Source: Lucinisca nassula
Lineage: Eukaryota; Mollusca; Bivalvia; Lucinida; Lucinidae
NCBI GenBank assembly: GCA_963580285.1
Contig: OY757011.1
Location: 2,570,501 to 2,634,500 of the forward strand
Length of the DNA stretch: 64,000 bases
Direction of reading: 5' to 3'
Both the position numbers and the translations under genes were made by a program. The notes under the pieces were generated by a model. The model saw only the letters and a program-made list of their open reading frames with translations. It had not been told where the DNA came from and did not search any database. Shown one piece after another: positions 54,821-64,000 of this stretch (its first letter is position 1; every line of letters begins with the position of its first letter).

Positions 54821-54873
54821 AAAATGATGTGTATCAGCGTATGTAAACATAATGATGCATAAGAAATAAAAAG

Positions 54874-55172
54874 TTGCCCCAGCCCATAGGGGCTTGAAGA
54901 AATATATGGGCTGCATGATGCTTCCACGCAGAGCTGAATCCGGCCCACACACTAGTACTGGTAAACCGCTTAGAGGATCTAAGCCTGTCCAGGAACCGCG
55001 GTGAGAGGCGGACTGTCCATGCTAATAAACCCTATTGGTTTCATTGGGCGACAGGGCTTGAGATGTCATTTCATCTCAATGTCGGGTAAAAGTCCCACAA
55101 AATTGGAAGCAACGTCTCCAAAATGACATTTACAGTGTTGACGGGGACGTTAAACCTCAAATCAAACAAACA
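54874..55172 (+). mobile_element. SINE-3, full length, TSD AAGAAATAAAAAG
   Basis: Exact 13-bp TSD (54,861-54,873; 55,173-55,185). By eye very similar to 43,696 and 59,728, so the three appear to form a young subgroup. Confidence 0.95.
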
Positions 55173-55319
55173 AAGAAATAAAAAGCAATAAGTAGAGGTA
55201 AAAATAAAAAAAAAAACATGGAAAAATCCAGATTTGAACAAGGGTCGCTAGCGTGAGAGTCGACGCCGTTGCTTATCGCGCCATAACACCTTTCAATTAT
55301 ATTAAATAAAAATGTCTGT

Positions 55320-55460
55320 GTTGAGGTTTAACTTTCAAGTCGACGCTGTAATGGTTATTTTGGAGACGTTGCTTCCCATTTTGACGGACTTTTACCCGAC
55401 ATTGAGACATCTCAAGCCCTGCCGCCCAATGAAACCAATATGGTTTTTAAACATGGACGA
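55320..55460 (-). mobile_element. SINE-3, 3' part
   Basis: TTGAGGTTTAACTTTCAAGT to ACCAATATGGTTTTTAAACA, followed by a T-rich tract (55,465-55,555). Confidence 0.8.
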
Positions 55461-55699
55461 AATTTTTTTATTTTTATTATTTATTTATTTTATTATTGTC
55501 GTTTTTTTTGGCTGTTATTTATTTATTTATTTTATTTTATTTATTTTTTTGTTTTTGCGGGCTATCTCATTTTGAAAGTGTTGTCGCCCTTGCCTCAATA
55601 CTTAGATGCCCAATGACCGCATCAAAGAGTTTAAATCCCCTTAAACATGTAACACATATGAGGGGCCCCGTGGGGAAGTCTTAGAACCATCTCTTCGAG

Positions 55700-55997
55700 G
55701 ATGTTATAAAGAGCATCAACAGTTTTATTTTTGAAAGCAAAAACAAATATTGGGGTGCTCCTCAGAACCGCCTCATTGGGGCAGTTCAAAAGAGCACCCG
55801 TAATATGTTTGCTTTAAAATATTGACTGGGGGTAATTATTAGAACCATATTATCGAGGCATTTCTAACGAGATCCAACAGTCAATATTTGGAGCAGAAAT
55901 AAGGAAAATTTCATTTTTTTTTTTCTTAAATCTTTTTTTTTTTTTTTTTAGTGTTAAAGTTTTCAAATATATTTAAATAGGCGTGTTTTGGTAATGT
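55700..55997. mobile_element. Pal-A MITE remains, two cores
   Basis: Two decayed hairpins (CAGAACCGCCTCATTGGGGC at 55,763; TTAGAACCATATTATCGAGG at 55,838) and a right end GGCGTGTTTTGGTAATG. Confidence 0.65.
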
Positions 55998-56004
55998 GCT
56001 CGAC

Positions 56005-56190
56005 ACTGAGATGACTTCTCAAGCCCTGTCGCCAAATGAAACCAATATGGCTTTTATGCATGGATGGTCCGACTCGCACCACTTTTCTGGGCAGGCTTAG
56101 GACCTCATAGTAGTTTACCAGTAGTCTCAGCTCTGCGTGGAACTATCATGCAACCCAATCTATTTCATGAAGCCCCGAAGGGCGTGGGCC
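56005..56190 (-). mobile_element. SINE-3, 5' two-thirds, diverged
   Basis: GACACTGAGATGACTTCTCA to TCATGAAGCCCCGAAGGGCG. Confidence 0.8.
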
Positions 56191-56419
56191 AACAAGCCTA
56201 TGTAATAATTCAACGCGTACCCAAATGTATATCAAGAAATAAAATGGATATTTTTAAATTATAATATGAAACTACTACTCAAAAGGTCAAAACCAGCTTG
56301 TGTCCCTGTACCCTTTGAATGAATGGTCCCGCACTTTCGGTATTGGGATATATTGCAAATATATCGCTCCCAATGGAAGTGTCTTTGAGATAGTTTCGTT
56401 CAAATTCTTAAACCTGCAT

Positions 56420-58047
56420 TTTTAGCTCACCTGGGCCGAAGGCCCCAAGGGAGCTTATAGAATAGTGGGTCGTCCGTCCGTCCGTCGTCCATCCGTCCAC
56501 ACTTTTGAGCAGCTATATATCTGCTGCCTGCAGGCTAATCTCAATCAGTTCTCGTCTGTAGCATGCCTCTGGTGGGGCATTATGGCATAAGCTTTCTTTC
56601 AAAATCGCACGAAAACTTTAGTTGCTATGGCAGCCACAAGGTCCCATAGACATACAATGGTAAAATGCTTGTCATCACCGTAGCGCCTTCAGTTTTGATC
56701 GGATCTTTCTGAAACTTATATGTAAGATGGCTTGGGATAAAATCTCAGATGAGTTCGCAAACCAGCCAAGTTGGCCCATTTATCATAGAGTTATGTCCCT
56801 TTGATTGCTGAAAGTGCCGATTTTTGACCTTGTCATCACCGTAGCCCCTTCAGGTTTGATCGGATCTTTCTGCAACTTATGCGTATGGTGGCTTGGGATA
56901 AAATCTTGAAAGTGTTCGAAAACCAGCCAACTCGACCTATTTTTCATAGAGTAACGTCCCTTTGATTGCTGAAAATGGCGATTTTTGACCTTGTCATCAC
57001 CGTAGCCCTTTCAGTTTTCATCGGACCTTTCTGAAACTTATATGTAAAGTGGCTGGGGATAAACCCTCGGATGAGTTCAAATATCGGCTAAGTTGGCCCA
57101 TTTATCATAGAGTTACGTCCCTTTGATTGCTGAAATGTCGATTTTTGACCTGTCTATCACCGTAGCCCCTTGAGTTTTGATCGGATCTTTTTGAAACTTA
57201 TATGTAAGGTGGCTGGGGATGAAACCTCGGATGAATTCGTAAACCGGCCAAGTTGGCCCATTTATCATATAGTTATGTCCCTTTGATGGCTGAAAATGTA
57301 GATTTTTGACCTTGTCATCACCGTAGCCCCTTCAGTTGTAATCGGATCTTTCTGAAACTTATATGTGGGGTGGCTGGGGATAAAACTTTGGATGAGTTCG
57401 AATACAGGTCAAGTTGGCCCATTTATCATAGAGTTACGTCCCTTTGATTGCTGAAAATGTCGACTTGTGACTTTGTCATCACCGTAGCCTCTTCAGTTTT
57501 GATAGGATCTTTCTGAAACTTAAATGTAAGGTGGCTAGGGATAAAATCTCGGACGAGTTCGAAAACTGGCCAAGGCGGACCATTTTTCATAGAGTTATGT
57601 CCCTTTCATGGCTGAAAAAGTAGATTTTCGACCTTGTCATCACCGTAGCCTCTTCAGTTTTGATCGGATCTTTCTGAAACTTACAAACAAGTAAGTCAGG
57701 CAGAAAAGCTCGGAGGAGTTTGAAAACTCTTGCGTTTTTTTTTATCATAGAGTAACATTCCTTTGATTGCAGCAGTTAATTGCTTATTTTTGAAATTGTC
57801 ATCACCCAGCCCCTTCAGTTTATACCGGAGCTTCTTAGCAAGTCAGGAATAAAAGCTTGAATGAGTTTGAAAACCGGTGAGGTCAGCCTATATATCATAG
57901 AGTTACATTCTACTTGATTTGCAGAAAATGCTGACCCCGTCGTCACCTTGTCCTCCCATAAATCCTTCAGTTAAGTTTGGCACTTCCTGAAACTTTGAAT
58001 CTGTCAGCTCAGGTGAGCGATACAGGACCATCTTGGTCCTCTTGTTT
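56420..58047 (+). mobile_element. TRE-M copy 2, complete
   Basis: 5' end TTTAGCTCACCTGGGCCGAA then GGCCCC; a short (GTCC)n run; a non-repeated lead; seven 161-bp units (starts near 56,669, 56,829, 56,990, 57,150, 57,311, 57,472, 57,635); 3' module GCTCAGGTGAGCGATACAGG, hairpin and TCTTGTTT. GCTCACCTG near the 5' end and CAGGTGAGC near the 3' end are inverted. Confidence 0.85.
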
Positions 58048-58332
58048 GTTTCTCTGATTGGGTTTCTTTTCAGTTACTTTGTGAACTTGTAGCATGTCTT
58101 TCTTGTTTTCTGATTCCTCTTAAAAATTAAGTACATGTAAGTAAATGAATAATTGAATAAGTAAAAAAATAAATATCAAGAATTAAATGAAAAAAGTGAA
58201 CAAATAGCTTAAAAAAGTTGAAAGCTATGTTGATTGGCAAATAAATGAAAAAAGTAAATAATATAATATTATAAAAAAGCAAACTTATTCATAAATGAAT
58301 AAATGAAATCATAAAGCTAATATAATAAAATT
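58048..58332. other. AT-rich tract
   Basis: Runs of AAATGAATAAAT type; no gene. Confidence 0.5.
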
Positions 58333-58416
58333 TTGAAACTCAAGCCGAAGAAATGCGTCTTTTTCCAACAAGAAGTCGAATTTCTTGGTCGGATGGTTAG
58401 CGGTGACAAATTATAA
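58333..58416 (+). pseudogene. Ty3/Gypsy reverse-transcriptase scrap
   Basis: Conceptual LKLKPKKCVFFQQEVEFLGR then MVSGDKL and stop matches the K(P)KKC.F....V.FLG..VS block that follows the catalytic motif in Gypsy-type RT. Only about 27 codons survive, in AT-rich DNA. Confidence 0.75.
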
Positions 58417-58527
58417 TCCATAAGTACAGATAAATGTATCTAAATAAATAAATGAAGATAAAATAAATAATTCAGTAATGCAGAAGACAGGAATGTCATG
58501 CTACAAACCCCTGAATTCTGATACTTA

Positions 58528-58982
58528 GCTCGCCTGAGCCGAAGGCACCGGGGGGGGGGGGGGGGGGGGGGGGCTTTTGTGGTCAGTCACCTTCCGTCGA
58601 CATCCGTCTGTAGGTCCGTACTTCCGTCCGTCCACAATTTCTTTAATAATAAGAGATCTCCTTCTAAACCGCTCAACAGATTTTGACCCAAATTGGCTGA
58701 AATGATCCTTGGGTAGTCCTCTCTGACTTGTTTAAAGAATTCCATTCTATGCAGAACTCTGGATGCCATGGCAACCAAAAAGGGAAAATTAGGGAAAAAA
58801 ACTTCGTCTGAAACCAGAAGGCCTAGGTCTTTGATATTTGATATGAAGCTTCATCTAGTGGACCTCTACCAAGATTGTACAAATTATTATCTCGTCCTAC
58901 GTGAAGGAAGGCACCATAGGAGGAATGTGTATTCCTACCTGGCAATTTGGGGGCCCGAGACAACTTGCGCCGATCTCGTTAG
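58528..58982 (+). repeat. TRE-E copy 1
   Basis: Starts CTTAGCTCGCCTGAGCCGAA, has a G tract (58,551-58,573), CGTCCGTCC, then AAATTGGCTGAAATGATCCT and CTTGAAGCTTCATCTAGTGG-type text shared with 59,505. Confidence 0.75.
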
Positions 58983-58991
58983 CAACGTAGT

Positions 58992-59288
58992 TAGTTTTGT
59001 TTGTTTGATTTGAGGTTTAACGTCCCCGTCAACACTGTAAAGGTTATTTTGGAGACGTTGCTTCCAATTTTGTTGGACTTTTACCCGACATTTAGATGAA
59101 ATGACATCTCAAGCCCTGTCGCCCAATGAAACCAATAGGGTTTATTAGCATGGACCCTCGCCTCGCACCGCCTTTCCTGGACAGGCTTAGATCCTCTAAG
59201 AGGTTTACCAGTGCGGGCCGGATTCAGCTCTGCGTGGAAGCATCATGCAGCCTATATATTTCTTCAAGCCCCCATGGGCGGGGGCTGA
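58992..59288 (-). mobile_element. SINE-3, full length, TSD CAACGTAGT
   Basis: TSD at 58,983-58,991 and 59,289-59,297. Tail side GTTTTGTTTGTTTGATTTGA. Confidence 0.9.
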
Positions 59289-59504
59289 CAACGTAGTAAG
59301 TACAAATTGATATAATCATGCAGGTCGCATACAATCGCCCATCTGCGCACGTGCGCAGTCGAGCGCTCCAATGCGATTTTGTTTTTTATGTTTCATATTT
59401 ACAGTTAAAATGTTTGAATTCGCTTTTTGGGAGAAAACTCTTCTTCTTCTTCTATCTCCAGGTTTTTTAATCTCTCTTTTTTCTATACTATCTACTCTAC
59501 TGTA

Positions 59505-60225
59505 TTCTTACCCTCCGTGCGTCCGTCCGTCCGTCCGTAAACAATTTCTTCAAACAACATCTCTTAAACCAGTGATCGGATTTTGACAAAATTTCACTGA
59601 AATGATCCTTAGGTGGTCCCCTTTCAATGTTGTTCAAATGGTTCCGGTCCGTTGCACATCTAGGTCACAGGAGCCAAAAATAGATTTTTTTTCACCGAAA
59701 AGATAAAAACTCTTCTTCTCTGAAACCCCCGCCCATAGGGGCTTGAAGAAATGCATGATGCTTATACGCAGAGCTGAATCCGGCCCGCACACTAGTACTG
59801 GTAAACCGCTTAGAGGATCTAAGCCTGTCCAGGAACCGCGGTGCGAGGCGGACCGTCCATGCTAATAAACCCTTTTGGTTTCATTGGGCGACAAGGCTTG
59901 AGATGTCATTTCATCTCAATGTCGGGTAAAAGTCCCACAAAATTGGAAGCAACGTCTCCAAAATGACCTTTACAGTGTTGACGGGGACGTTAAACCTCAA
60001 ATCAAACAAATCTTCTCTGAAACCACAAGGCCTATGTCTATGATATTTGGCTTGAAGCTTCATCTAGTGGAACCCCACAAGATTGTTCAAATTATTGTTC
60101 TGGGACCAAAAATGCCCCCGCCCTGGGCCCTTTGGTTTTACATAGGATTATATGGGGAGCATCTTTGAAAATCTTCTTCTCTGAAACCACAAGGCCCAAG
60201 TCTTTGATATTTGGTAAAAATTTTG
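59505..60225 (+). repeat. TRE-E copy 2 split by SINE-3
   Basis: CTCCGTGCGTCCGTCCGTCC, TGAAATGATCCTTAGGTGGT, then CTTCTTCTCTGAAACCACAA twice (about 60,010 and 60,172). It passes directly into Sat357 at about 60,226. Confidence 0.8.
59728..60010 (+). mobile_element. SINE-3, TSD TCTTCTCTGAAACC
   Basis: Exact 14-bp TSD (59,714-59,727; 60,011-60,024). A small internal deletion removes ATATGGGCTG near the head. Confidence 0.95.
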
Positions 60226-63200
60226 TGATTTGAAACAATTTTTCATCTGGGTGAATTTGTGGCAGGACGAAAAATGGGTTTTCGCGGCCGTACGCTTTAA
60301 AGACGGGAAAAGGCTAAATTTGATTTCTAGTTTCTTACATAGTTTTCAGAAGCCTACAACATGGTGGTAAATATTTTGAAATTCAGAAGAATTTCTCATC
60401 CTGCTGTGCTGCCATCCTGCTAACTTGACAGGTTCAGCAGGATGAAAATTGATGTTGCATTTCCAGCAGGATGAAAATTGAGTTTTCACGGCTGTACGCT
60501 TTAAACGCTGGTAGGAGCCAAATTTAATTTTCACTTTCTTACATAGATTTTTGTTGCCTACAACATGATGGTAAATGTTTTGTGATTTGAAACAATTATT
60601 CATCTGGGTGTATTTGCTGCAGGACGAAAAATAGGTTTTCGCGGCCGTTCGCTTTAAAGACGGGAAAGGGCTAAATTTGATTTCTAGTTTTTTACATAGT
60701 TTTCAGATGCCTACAACATGGTGGTAAATATTTTGAAATTCAGAAGAATTTCTCATCCTGCTGTGCTGCCATCCTGCTAACTTGACAGGTTCAGCAGGAT
60801 GAAAATTGATGTTGCATTTCCAGCAGGATGAAAATTGAGTTTTCACGGCCGTGCGCTTTAAACGCTGATAGGAGCCAAATTTAATTTCCACTTTCTTACA
60901 TAGATTTTTGTTGCCTACAACATGATGGTAAATGTTTTGTGATTTGAAACAATTTTTCATCTGGGTGAATTTGTGGCAGGACGAAAAATGGGTTTTCGCG
61001 GCCGTACGCTTTGAAGACGGGAAAGGGCTAAATTTGATTTCTAGTTTCTTACATAGTTTTTAGATGCCTACAACATGGTGGTAAATATTTTGAAATTCAG
61101 AAGAATTTCTAATCCTGCTGTGCTGCCATCCTGCTAACTTGAAAGGTTCAGCAGGATGGAAATTGATGTTGCATTTCCAGCAGGATGAAAATTGAGTTTT
61201 CACGGCCGTGCGCTTTAAACGCTGATAGGAGCCAAATTTAATTTCCACTTTCTTACATAGATTTTTGTTGCCTGCAACATGATGGTAAATGTTTTGTGAT
61301 TTGAAACAATTTTTCATCTGGGTGAATTTGTGGCAGGACGAAAAATGGGTTTTCGCGGCCGTGCGCTTTAAAGACGGGAAAAGGCTAAATTTGATTTCTA
61401 GTTTCTTACATAGTTTTCAGAAGCCTACAACATGGTGGTAAATATTTTGAAATTCAGAAGAATTTCTCATCCTGCTGTGCTGCCATCCTGCTAACTTGAC
61501 AGGTTCAGCAGGATGAAAATTGATGTTGCATTTCCAGCAGGATGAAAATCGAGTTTTCACGGCTGTACGCTTTAAACGCTGGTAGGAGCCAAATTTAATT
61601 TTCACTTTCTTACATAGATTTTTGTTGCCTACAACATGATGGTAAATGTTTTGTGATTTCAAACGATTATTCATCTGGGTGTATTTGCTGCAGGACGAAA
61701 AATAGGTTTTCGCGGCCGTACGCTATAAAGACGGGAAAGGGCTAAATTTGATTTCTAGTTTTTTACATAGTTTTTAGATGCCTACAACATGGTGGTAAAT
61801 ATTTTGAAATTCAGAAGAATTTCTCATCCTGCTGTGCTGCCATCCTGCTAACTTGACAGGTTCAGCAGGATGAAAATTGATGTTGCATTTCCAGCAGGAT
61901 GAAAATTGAGTTTTCACGGCCGTGCGCTTTAAACGCTGATAGGAGCCAAATTTAATTTCCACTTTCTTACATAGATTTTTGTTGCCTACAACATGATGGT
62001 AAATGTTTTGTGATTTGAAACAATTTTTCATCTGGGTGAATTTGTGGCAGGACGAAAAATGGGTTTTCGCGGCCGTACGCTTTGAAGACGGGAAAGGGCT
62101 AAATTTGATTTCTAGTTTCTTACATAGTGTTTAGATGCCTACAACATGGTGGTAAATATTTTGAAATTCAGAAGAATTTTTCATCCTGCTGTGCTGCCAT
62201 CCTGCTAACTTGACAGGTTCAGCAGGATGAAAATTGATGTTGCATTTCCAGCAGGATGAAAATTGAGTTTTCACGGCCGTACGCTTTAAACGCTGATAGG
62301 AGCCAAATTTAATTTCCACTTTCTTACATAGATTTTTGTTGCCTACAACATGATGGTAAATGTTTTGTGATTTGAAACAATTTTTCATCTGGGTGCACTT
62401 GCTGCAGGACGAAAAATAGGTTTTCGCGGCCGTACGCTTTAAAGACAGGAAAGGGCTAAATTTGATTTCTAGTTTCTCACATAGTTTTAAGATGCCTACA
62501 ACATGGTGGTAAATATTTTGAAATTCAGAAGAATTTCTCATCCTGCTGTGCTGCCATCCTGCTAACTTGACAGGTTCAGCGGGATGAAAATTGATGTTGC
62601 AATTCCAGCAGGATGAAAATTGAGTTTTCACGGCCGTACGCTTTAAACGCTGATAGGAGCCAAATTTAATTTCCACTTTCTTACATAGATTTTTGTTGCC
62701 TACAACATGATGGTAAATGTTTAGTGATTTGAAACAATTTTTCATCTGGGTGTATTTGTGGCAGGACGAAAAATGGGTCTTCGCGGCTTTACGCTTTAAA
62801 GACGGGAAAGAGCTAAATTTGATTTCTAGTTTCTTACATATTTTTAGATGCCTACAACATGGTGGTAAATATTTTGAAATTCAGAAGAATTTCTCATCCT
62901 GCTGTGCTGCCATCCTGCTAACTTGACAGGTTCAGCAGGATGAAAATTGATGTTGCATTTCCAGCAGGATGAAAATTGAGTTTTCACGGCTGTACGCTTT
63001 AAACGCTGATAGGAGCCAAATTTAATTTCTAATTTCTTACATATATTTTTGTTGCCTACAACATGATGGTAAATGTTTTGTGATTTGAAACAATTTTTCA
63101 TCTGGGTGAATTTGTGGCAGGACGAAAAATGGGTTTTCGCGGCCGTACGCTTTAAAGACTGGAAAGGGCTAAATTTGATTTCTAGTTTCTTACATAGTTT

Positions 63201-64000
63201 TTAGATGCCTACAACATGGTGGTAAATATTTTGAAATTCAGAAGAATTTCTCATCCTGCTGTGCTGCCATCCTGCTAACTTGACAGGTTCAGCAGGATGA
63301 AAATTGATGTTGCATTTCCAGCAGGATGAAAATTGAGTTTTCACGGCCGTACGCTTTAATCGCTGATAGGAGCCAAATTTAATTTCTAATTTCTTACATA
63401 GATTTTTGTTACATACAACATGATGGTAAAAGTTTTGTGATTTGAAACCGTTTTTCATCTGGGTGTATTTGTGGCAGGACGAAAATTGTGTTTCCGCGGC
63501 CGTACGCTCTAAAGCCGGGAAAGGGCTTAATTTGATTTCTAGTTTCTTACATAGTGTTTAGGTGCCTACAACATTGTGGCAAATATTTTGAAATTCAGAA
63601 GAATTTCTCATCCTGCTGTGCTGCCATCTTGGTAACTTGACAGGTTCAGCAGGATGAAAATTAATGTTGCATTTCCAGCAGGATGAAAATTGAGTTTTCA
63701 CGGCCGTGCGCTTTAAACTCTGATAGGAGCCAAATTTCATTTCCACTTTCTTACATAGATTTTTGTTGGCTACAACATGATGGTAAAAGTTTTGTGATTT
63801 GGAACAATTTTTCATCTGGGTGAATTTGTGGCAGGACGAAAATTGGGTATTCGCGGCCGTACGCTTTAAAGACGGGAAGGGTGTAAATTTGATTTCTAGA
63901 TTCTAACATAGCTATAGGTGCCAATAACATGGTTGTATAGATTTTGAAATTCAGAACAAGTTCTCCTCCTGCTGCTCTTCTATCCTCCTCAATTATTAGT
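60226..64000 (-). repeat. Sat357 reverse array, about 10.6 units, runs off the window
   Basis: Unit starts repeat exactly every 357 bp (the same frame begins at 60,603, 60,960, 61,317, 61,674, 62,031 and so on, minus strand). Units differ by scattered substitutions; by eye two-unit blocks (60,340-61,060 and 61,410-62,130) match each other best. The last 100 bp (63,900-64,000) correspond to the 36-bp edge of the forward array at 48,976. The 85-codon minus frame in each unit is a by-product or a test case (see findings). Confidence 0.95.

Overview
The window is animal (eukaryotic) DNA dominated by repeats. It has no operons, no rRNA and no CRISPR array. It carries LINE reverse-transcriptase relics, several SINE families with target-site duplications (TSDs), dense palindromic MITEs, tandem-repeat elements with GTCC-type runs, and one exon that looks like an NMDA-type glutamate receptor. 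The elements that begin AGCTCACCTGGGCC or AGCTCGCCTGAGCC and continue into CGTCCGTCC runs resemble repeats I associate with bivalve molluscs. A mollusc, probably a bivalve, is therefore the best guess, but this is inference.

Local family names used here. Pal-A: about 25 palindromic MITEs with TIR near CATYACGAAAACACGCC and a core hairpin GTTAGAACCGCCTC/GAGGCGGTTCTAAC; subfamily A2 has different outer arms. Pal-F: 236 bp, ends GGGCCCCG, about 4-bp TSD. Pal-G1 and Pal-G2: piggyBac-like MITEs with CCC...GGG ends and TTAA flanks. Pal-I and Pal-J: two further hairpin families. Pogo-K: TA-flanked MITE with CAGTAGAAC ends. SINE-1: tRNA-like head, CA tail. SINE-2: tRNA-like head, CAAA tail. SINE-3: head not recognised, CAAA tail, about 300 bp. 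SINE-4: tRNA-like head, tail ending GTAAAACC. SINE-5: 160-bp retroposon. Rep-D: interspersed repeat of unknown class. TRE-M, -N, -L and -E: elements carrying tandem arrays. FB-1: foldback element. IR-P: DNA element with iterated motifs. TTAA-1: 3.1-kb element with TTAA flanks. Sat357: 357-bp satellite.

Layout. 1-3.2 kb: TRE-M array, then a 5'-truncated LINE with an intact RT palm and C-terminus. 3.4-9.8 kb: SINEs and Pal-A copies, including one Pal-A inside another and a SINE-1 inside a Pal-A. 9.8-12.0 kb: FB-1 with about 617-bp inverted arms. 12-25 kb: Pal-A copies, two decayed copies of one LINE family, four Pal-G MITEs, and a possible small exon at 19.2 kb. 25-28 kb: nested SINE, Rep-D and Pogo-K insertions. 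28.5-32.2 kb: palindromic 33-bp repeats and a 1,344-bp direct duplication. 33.2-37.2 kb: large tandem-repeat element TRE-L with TRE-N and IR-P inside it. 37.3-48.8 kb: SINEs, Rep-D, the receptor exon (39,450-39,914, minus strand), Pal elements, and a 22-bp palindromic minisatellite. 48.8-54.0 kb: Sat357 forward array split by TTAA-1. 54.2-60.2 kb: SINE-3 copies, TRE-M and TRE-E. 60.2-64 kb: Sat357 reverse array running off the end.

The only well-supported host gene is the receptor exon. The rest is a record of nested insertion. The SINEs are mobilised in trans by LINE machinery, since three families share a similar 3' tail. The MITEs depend on transposases that are not encoded here. Several unrelated families carry long, nearly perfect central hairpins, and one LINE relic preserves what looks like the birth of such a hairpin by fold-back template switching.
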